DNA of 64,000 nucleotides, taken from NCBI GenBank assembly GCA_026874595.1, contig CM049317.1:53771618-53835617 (forward strand). Reading direction: 5' to 3'. The notes beneath the pieces were generated by a model. It was given only the letters and a program-made list of their open reading frames with translations, had not been told where the DNA came from and did no database searches. Both the position numbers and the translations under genes were made by a program. The stretch is from Sipunculus nudus. Lineage: Eukaryota; Annelida; Sipuncula; Golfingiida; Sipunculidae. Shown piece after piece: positions 58,922 through 64,000 of this stretch; within the stretch, counting starts at the first letter, position 1; every line of letters begins with the position of its first letter.

Positions 58922-60790
58922 CAAGTGGCCCATGGGCCATGACGCTCAGCTACATTTGAATGATTTCATGTATTAATGTTATATATTGTCTGAGAATAGC
59001 CCTTGGCTTATGTTACTATGTTTGAAAATGAACAGAAATTAAAAAAATAAGATTTCTTAGGAGACCTGCCAAGGACCCCCTGGATTTTACAGTGAATGGA
59101 GGGTTTTAGGGAAAATGGATACAATTGTATCCTGCCTGTCTGGGTGCTCAAAATCATGTTTCTGGTCCGTATCTCCTAGAATATAGGTCACCATGACCCA
59201 ATTTCAGGTTTCAAAGGATAATTGACAAGGGCTTCCCTGAATGTCATTTTAGGAGTGTAAGGCTAATGGATATAATTTATGCCCTGTCTGATTGCTTAAA
59301 ACCATGCTTCTGGCCAGTAGCTGTGCAGAATATAGGTCACCATGACCTAATTTAATATTTCAATGGAGATTTACCCAGAATCTAGGCCCAATGCATAAAT
59401 TTGGTACCTATCTAAAGTTAAAGGTACTCAAATCATGTTTTTGGCCCGTCACATGCAGGTTTCCAGTGGGATTTGCCGAGATCTCACTGGATATTTTGTT
59501 GAAGATGTTAGGGCTCGAGGATACAATTTGTGCCTTATCTTTCTGTATTTGGCATGTATGATAAGTTACCTAATTTCAGGCTTAAAAAAAATTTGCAAAA
59601 GACCTCCCTCGACTTTGCAATACAAGTTCAAAGAAAACTAGGTACAATTTTCACCTTGTCTGACTGGATGCTTTAATTCATGTTTTTTTCTCATAACGCA
59701 TAGAATACAGCCTGTGCACCATGATAAATTCTGCTTTCCAAAGAGATTTGCCTTTAACCTCTCTGGATGTTGCTTAGGAAGATTTTATGCCTAATGCATG
59801 CAATTTGTGCCCATCTTACATTCAGGGTGCTCATATGAACTTTTCCCTGCAGGCTGTAGAATTTAGGTCACAGTAAACTTATTTCATGTTTCCAAAAACC
59901 TTTGTCCGGGACCTCCCTGAATGTTATGTTGGAGCATTCTAGGCCTAAGGTGAACATTTTGTGTTCCGTTTGTCCGAGCTAAAAAAGATCATTTTTTCTG
60001 CCTATGTTGCAAAAATATAGGTCACCATGACCTAATTTCAGGTTTCCAAGTCCATTTGCTTAGGACCTCCCCGAATTTAATGTTAGAAGATTCTAGGCCT
60101 AATGGATAGAATTTGTGCCCCATCTGACTGCCTTGGTGCTTTATAACATCTTTTCCTATAGGTCACAACAGACTGATCATGGTGACCAATTCCTCCTTTA
60201 GAAAGTCCAGTTTTCCAAAGACATTTTCCAAGTACATTTCAAATGTTTCATTAGAAGATTCTAGGCCTAACAGATACAATGTGTGCCCTGTCTGACTCTG
60301 GTGCATATATGGCATCTTTTTATACAGGTCGAAAAATATCATGGTGGCCTATTTCATTTTTTCAAGGACAAATATTTGCCAAGGACGTCTCGGAATGTTA
60401 CATTAGAAGATTCTTGGTCCAACAGATACAATGTGTACCCTGTCTGACTTTCTGAATGCTTAAAATCCTGTTTTCGGCCTGTCTCTCACAAAATGTTGGT
60501 CACCATGACCTAATTTTAGGTTTCCAAGGACATTTGCCTAGATCCTCCCAGGATGTTGCGTTAGAACGTTCTAGGCCTAAAAGATATGATTTGTGCCCAT
60601 CTGACATTCAGGGTACTCTTAAATATTTTCGACCCGTAGGCCACAAAATATAGGTCACCATGATTTAATGTCAGGTTTCCAAGGAGATATGCCTAGAACC
60701 TCCAAGGATATTCTGTCAAAGATACTGGGCCTAACAGATACAATTTGTCCCCATCCCCCACTTTGTCGATGTACATATTCTGTCCCCTTG
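58922..60790 (-). mobile_element. Helentron-like element, family A, with ~155-bp tandem repeats
   Basis: The minus-strand 3' end is intact: 'CAGCTGAGCGTCAT'-type repeat (here GTAGCTGAGCGTCAT), GGCCCATGGGCC and 'ACTTG' next to TTT. The interior is about ten to eleven degenerate units marked by 'ggtcaccatgacctaatttc', 'aggtttccaagg', 'gattctaggcctaa' and 'tttgtgccc'; markers lie at about 59182, 59334, 60020, 60494 and 60652. The 5' terminus is not found, so it is truncated or worn. Lies in a ZP-gene intron. Confidence 0.78.
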
Positions 60791-61799
60791 CCTTTATGAA
60801 ATTCTAGTTTTTTTTTCGTCTCCCAGAGTCTCCAAACGGCTCAAGGGGCCGCTATTTTGTGCACACCGAAACCCGGATGTCACAGATCGGGTGTCTGAAT
60901 GATTGGTATACCGCTTGATATTGCCGATTTATTGGATATACATGTATATTAGGCCCTAACTGGCCTAAATTAAGGGTCTATATATTGATTTACCAGACAA
61001 CTGCATAGTTTCTTCATACAATCGAGCTCGTTCCCGCATGATCGAGGGGCAATATACTTTGTGTACGTCAAAGAGTGATAAAAAGCAGGAACATTAAGGT
61101 AAAATAACATTCCAGTTGTATATGTAAACAAATTTAAATTACACTTGTTTTGCATATTGTATGCATATTTTTAATGTTATTTATAACATCTTATCTCGCC
61201 TTTTTACTCTTTTCGGCATTGGTATAGAAAACGTGCAGGAAATTAAAAAAATGTTACTGTAAAAATCACTACCTGTATTTATCCGGAGTATTTCATGGTG
61301 TTATTTTTGCTAAATCACGCAATAGCGCTTTTTAATCCCCTTGCGAATACGGATGCTTCATTTATCGGTATATCGCGATATGGTGATGGGTTTATTGCGT
61401 ATCGCGAAACGTTTCTAATATCAATATTGTTCGATCCTTCTTTAAACATGCTTTAAACAGTTAATTATAAAACATTCCTTAAACAATTTATTGTAAATGT
61501 GACTTTTGTAGTAAAAATGAGTTGTTGCAAATTTATTCATCAAAATGGGTTGGGATTAATGATGGCTTACATTGGATGCCGCCACTGTGTCTTAAGACGT
61601 TTAGTCAAATTCCAAAAAGGCCTGATCTACAATAGACCAGAGGTCTTTCCAGGTAATTTTACGTCTGCTTTGTAACGTGTTGGTATACGAGAAATATTTT
61701 CATACAACAACAACAAAGGAACAGAAGATCTGAATACGTCATAATAGTTAATCATTCATCAATATTCTCTCTGCTGTTCTTTAATAAAAGCACCGCAAT
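60791..61799. other. Intron of ZP-domain gene, unassigned
   Basis: AT-rich. Local 'atcggtatatcgcgatatggtgatggg' region has short palindromes. No gene recognised. Confidence 0.4.
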
Positions 61800-62310
61800 C
61801 GTGCATAATACGCCCGTCGAGTATCAGATGACTTCTGACCTCATTAAATATGGGTAAAATCTGCTGCGAAATTAATTCAGGTGAAAAACTGTTTGTAAAT
61901 ATGTATATTGCGCTTCATAAAAATTCATAGGTTTTTGTTGAGTCACCATAGCGCCTCTAAATTGCGGCGACTTCTGACCTTATTAGATATGTGTGGAATT
62001 TTGCCGAAATTCAAACTTAGGCGAGATATTTTACTGATTAACATTTCTGATGAGTTAGTTCAAAACCTTTTTATAAGTTATCGCGCGGCGACAGCACAAA
62101 GCAGCCTATTGACCCATTACCATATTTAATACGCGTAAATTTTGCCGATAATCGAACTCAGGCGAGATAATCTATTGGTAACCAGTTATGAATTTGGTGA
62201 AAATCCTTCAAAGCCCCGGAAAGTTGTCGCAGAGACACTGAAAGTTAACGAACGGACGGACGGTGGGTATACCATAATACTCCCGTCATCTGACGGACGT
62301 ATGCGAGTGA
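61800..62310 (+). mobile_element. Hairpin-ended dispersed element with tandem units, family E
   Basis: Three degenerate units of about 140 bp share 'gacttctgacct.attaaatatg' (parts), 'attttgccga.a.tcgaac' and 'aggcgagata'. The right end has 'cggacggacggtgggta' followed by a hairpin 'cccgtcatctgacgg'. Similar layout to families A-D but no proven terminal pair. Lies in a ZP-gene intron. Confidence 0.5.
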
Positions 62311-62719
62311 TTTGGTACATGACTGAGATAGTACACCCACCTCTGTAATTGCCCTGGGAACATTTTAAAGGGTCTGAGTACTGTGAAAAAAAAATAGTAC
62401 TTTACGAAGTACACAAGTAATTCCGCCGTATACGTGATATTTTGAAATAAACTGATTTATATATACTTTAATCACATATTTTACATGGTAAAGTAATATT
62501 AGTGATATTAATATTTTTTAAACAACTATGCATAGACAGCTATTTCCCTGTAAATGTAATACAGTGAATATATCGAAATACGTATTGGAATACGCTACCT
62601 CATAGCAATATACTGCAATACGAAATTTGCAGGAAATACGCAATCCTTACTGCGAATTTTTAGTTAATGACAGTAACTCCTGTTGATTAAATGCAAGAAT
62701 TAACGATGCTTTAACTAAC

Positions 62720-62813
62720 CCGTCTTGGATTAAAAGGAGGCTGCCTGGTTGTAAATGATTATTTTTGTTGGTCGCCCACAATCTGTCTACCTTCACTCTC
62801 TGGTACACGAGTC
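62720..62813 (-). CDS. ZP-domain protein, linker/ZP-C entry exon
   Basis: A 94-bp minus-strand exon. Acceptor 'CTTTTTCCAG' ends at 62814; donor GTTAGTTAA starts at 62719. It reads LVYQRVKVDRLWATN, then about ten polar residues, then GSLLLIQDG. Family knowledge: the 'CWATP-like' Trp-Ala-Thr followed by an IxDGC motif is the conserved entry to the ZP-C subdomain. Here the position before Trp is Leu. It starts needing one base from an upstream exon that I could not identify in the window and ends two bases into a Gly codon completed by 58568-58754. High confidence. The ZP-N half and signal peptide must lie beyond 64000 or in an unrecognised exon. Confidence 0.9.
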
Positions 62814-63099
62814 CTGGAAAAAGAAAAAGATACATTTTAAGAATAACTTATCGATATAACCATTACTCTTCCACAGTTTAATAAAAACGAGCAAATTCGT
62901 GGAATTAATATTCCCCGCTTTGGGCTCTTGTCATTCATGCTTGATAAGCAACCAAAATTATGACATGTGTTGAAAATCTTGAGTAGAGATATCTGCAGGC
63001 GAACATAAACTATAACATTGAGAAATAGGACCAAAATCCACTATGACATGTGGACACATCTGCAGGCGAACATAAAAACTAAAACACATTGAGAAATTT

Positions 63100-63325
63100 G
63101 ACCAAAAATTGAGAATTTGTTAGTGAGTTGGAGAGAAATTTTTTTCAGATACACTTCAAAACTAATCACAACCGAGGTATGCATGAGAGCAATCAATGAT
63201 CCAAATTTGAATGCAATCTGATAAAATTTTGGAAAGTTATCGCACGGAAACGAAAAACCTGACTGACGGACAGACAAACCCAAATCAATGTCCCCCGTAT
63301 CCGTGGAGCGGGAGACAATAAAATC
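63100..63325 (+). mobile_element. Hairpin-ended dispersed element, family D, second copy
   Basis: Matches 55320-55560 with 'gaaacgaaaaacctgac', 'gacggacagacaaaccc' and the hairpin 'gtcccccgtatccgtggagcgggagac'-type end (stem 'tcccccg'/'cgggaga' approximate). Confidence 0.6.
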
Positions 63326-63681
63326 CCTGAAAATCCGTTTAGTATTTTAGAATCAGCTTCATCTATACACATGGTCCTTGTAAGATAAAGCAACCCATCT
63401 GGGACAATCATCTTTTCTTGATTGAATGGGATGATATTTCCCGGCCTCATCACATCTATAATGTTAACTGTTTTGAACCTAATTTGGTTGACTTGCATAT
63501 TATTTGTTAGTTTTAGGAAATAATATTGACAGAGTTAACTGGTGTTGTTTTGATAGAAGATAAATCGCGAAAAATAATGCATCGGGATTTTATAACTTAG
63601 TTATCTACCCCCCCCCCCCCATATCGAACCGAATTCTCATCCCTTGAGACCCTTCAGCCTTCTCCACAGATAATGGTCAAA
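63326..63681. other. Intron or flank of ZP-domain gene, unassigned
   Basis: A minus-strand frame (63340-63498) reads an ordinary-looking peptide (NIIPFNQEKMIVPDGLLYL), but no convincing donor or acceptor brackets it. A C run lies at about 63608. Confidence 0.4.
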
Positions 63682-64000
63682 CAAGGGGCCAATGGGCCAT
63701 GATGCTCAGCTGAATTTGACATGTATTATAAAAGTTAAGGGATCTAATTTCAGGATTCAAAGGCGACTTGCCCAGGACCTTCCTGGATTTTACAATAGAG
63801 GTTTCAAGGAAAATGTACACAATTGGAACCGTCTGTCTGTCTGGGTGCTGGGGTAAATATTTTTATCCCAAAGCTCGCAGAACATTTTTCCAAAACCTAC
63901 ATGGAGGTTACGCTAGAATATTCCAGGCCTAACAGATACGACTTCGGTCAATCTGACATTCATGTTGCACAAAATCATGTTTTCGGCCCAAAATGTTGCA
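63682..64000 (-). mobile_element. Helentron-like element, family A, cut by window edge
   Basis: Minus-strand 3' end 'CAGCTGAGCATCATGGCCCA' with one change in the palindrome, ending 'CCCTTG' next to TTT. The interior repeats begin ('atttcagg.ttc.aagg', 'cctaacagatac', 'aaatcatgttttcggccc') and run off the right edge. Confidence 0.75.

Noticed and set aside
63193-63498. 101-codon minus-strand frame as the next upstream ZP exon
   Set aside because: The N-terminal half looks protein-like, but no usable donor gives the required phase 1, and its C-terminal half is family D repeat.

Overview
The window is AT-rich metazoan genomic DNA crowded with decayed transposable elements, dinucleotide microsatellites and homopolymer G/C runs. 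The repeat types (tRNA-headed SINEs, hairpin-ended non-autonomous Helentron-like elements carrying ~150-340 bp internal tandem repeats, hAT and mariner-like MITEs, Ty3/gypsy remnants) together with a ZP-domain gene suggest a lophotrochozoan, most likely a bivalve mollusc. That assignment is inference from general repeat style, not a database match. No bacterial-type operon, rRNA, CRISPR or intact transposase was seen.

One host gene is well supported. The right quarter (about 50-63 kb, minus strand) holds the 3' half of a ZP-domain membrane protein. Four exons (62720-62813, 58568-58754, 55931-56084, 54051-54178) have consensus-type splice borders and compatible phases. They read through the ZP-C part, an RRKR furin-type site and a single transmembrane helix. 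A likely terminal exon lies at 50241-50431. The 5' half should lie beyond the right edge. Its introns are packed with mobile elements.

Left to right: 0-11 kb is mostly unassigned DNA with a tandem duplication (1.0-2.4 kb), minisatellites and a perfect 112-bp inverted repeat whose arms lie at 8.0 and 9.9 kb. From 11.4 to 22.6 kb there are two diverged copies of one multi-kilobase unit in tandem, each ending in a matching TATA-type promoter-like block. Unit 1 gained an LTR and SINEs. Unit 2 gained a gypsy RT/RNase H fragment in which a 37-bp segment is repeated five times. From 23 to 36 kb there are SINEs, a hAT MITE with perfect 8-bp target duplications, and two ~99% identical LTR sequences. 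From 37 to 44.7 kb there is an inverted duplication, each arm carrying a hAT element that was later hit by its own solo LTR. From 45 to 48 kb there is a nested pair of Helentron-like elements.

The unifying observation is that several sequence-unrelated repeat families share one terminal plan: a 5' inverted repeat, internal tandem repeats, a subterminal inverted repeat, a short hairpin, then a CTAG/CTTG-like end next to TT. This is the plan known for Helentron-derived non-autonomous elements (HINE/DINE-1 type). No replicase/helicase ORF is present, so any mobilising enzyme must act from elsewhere.
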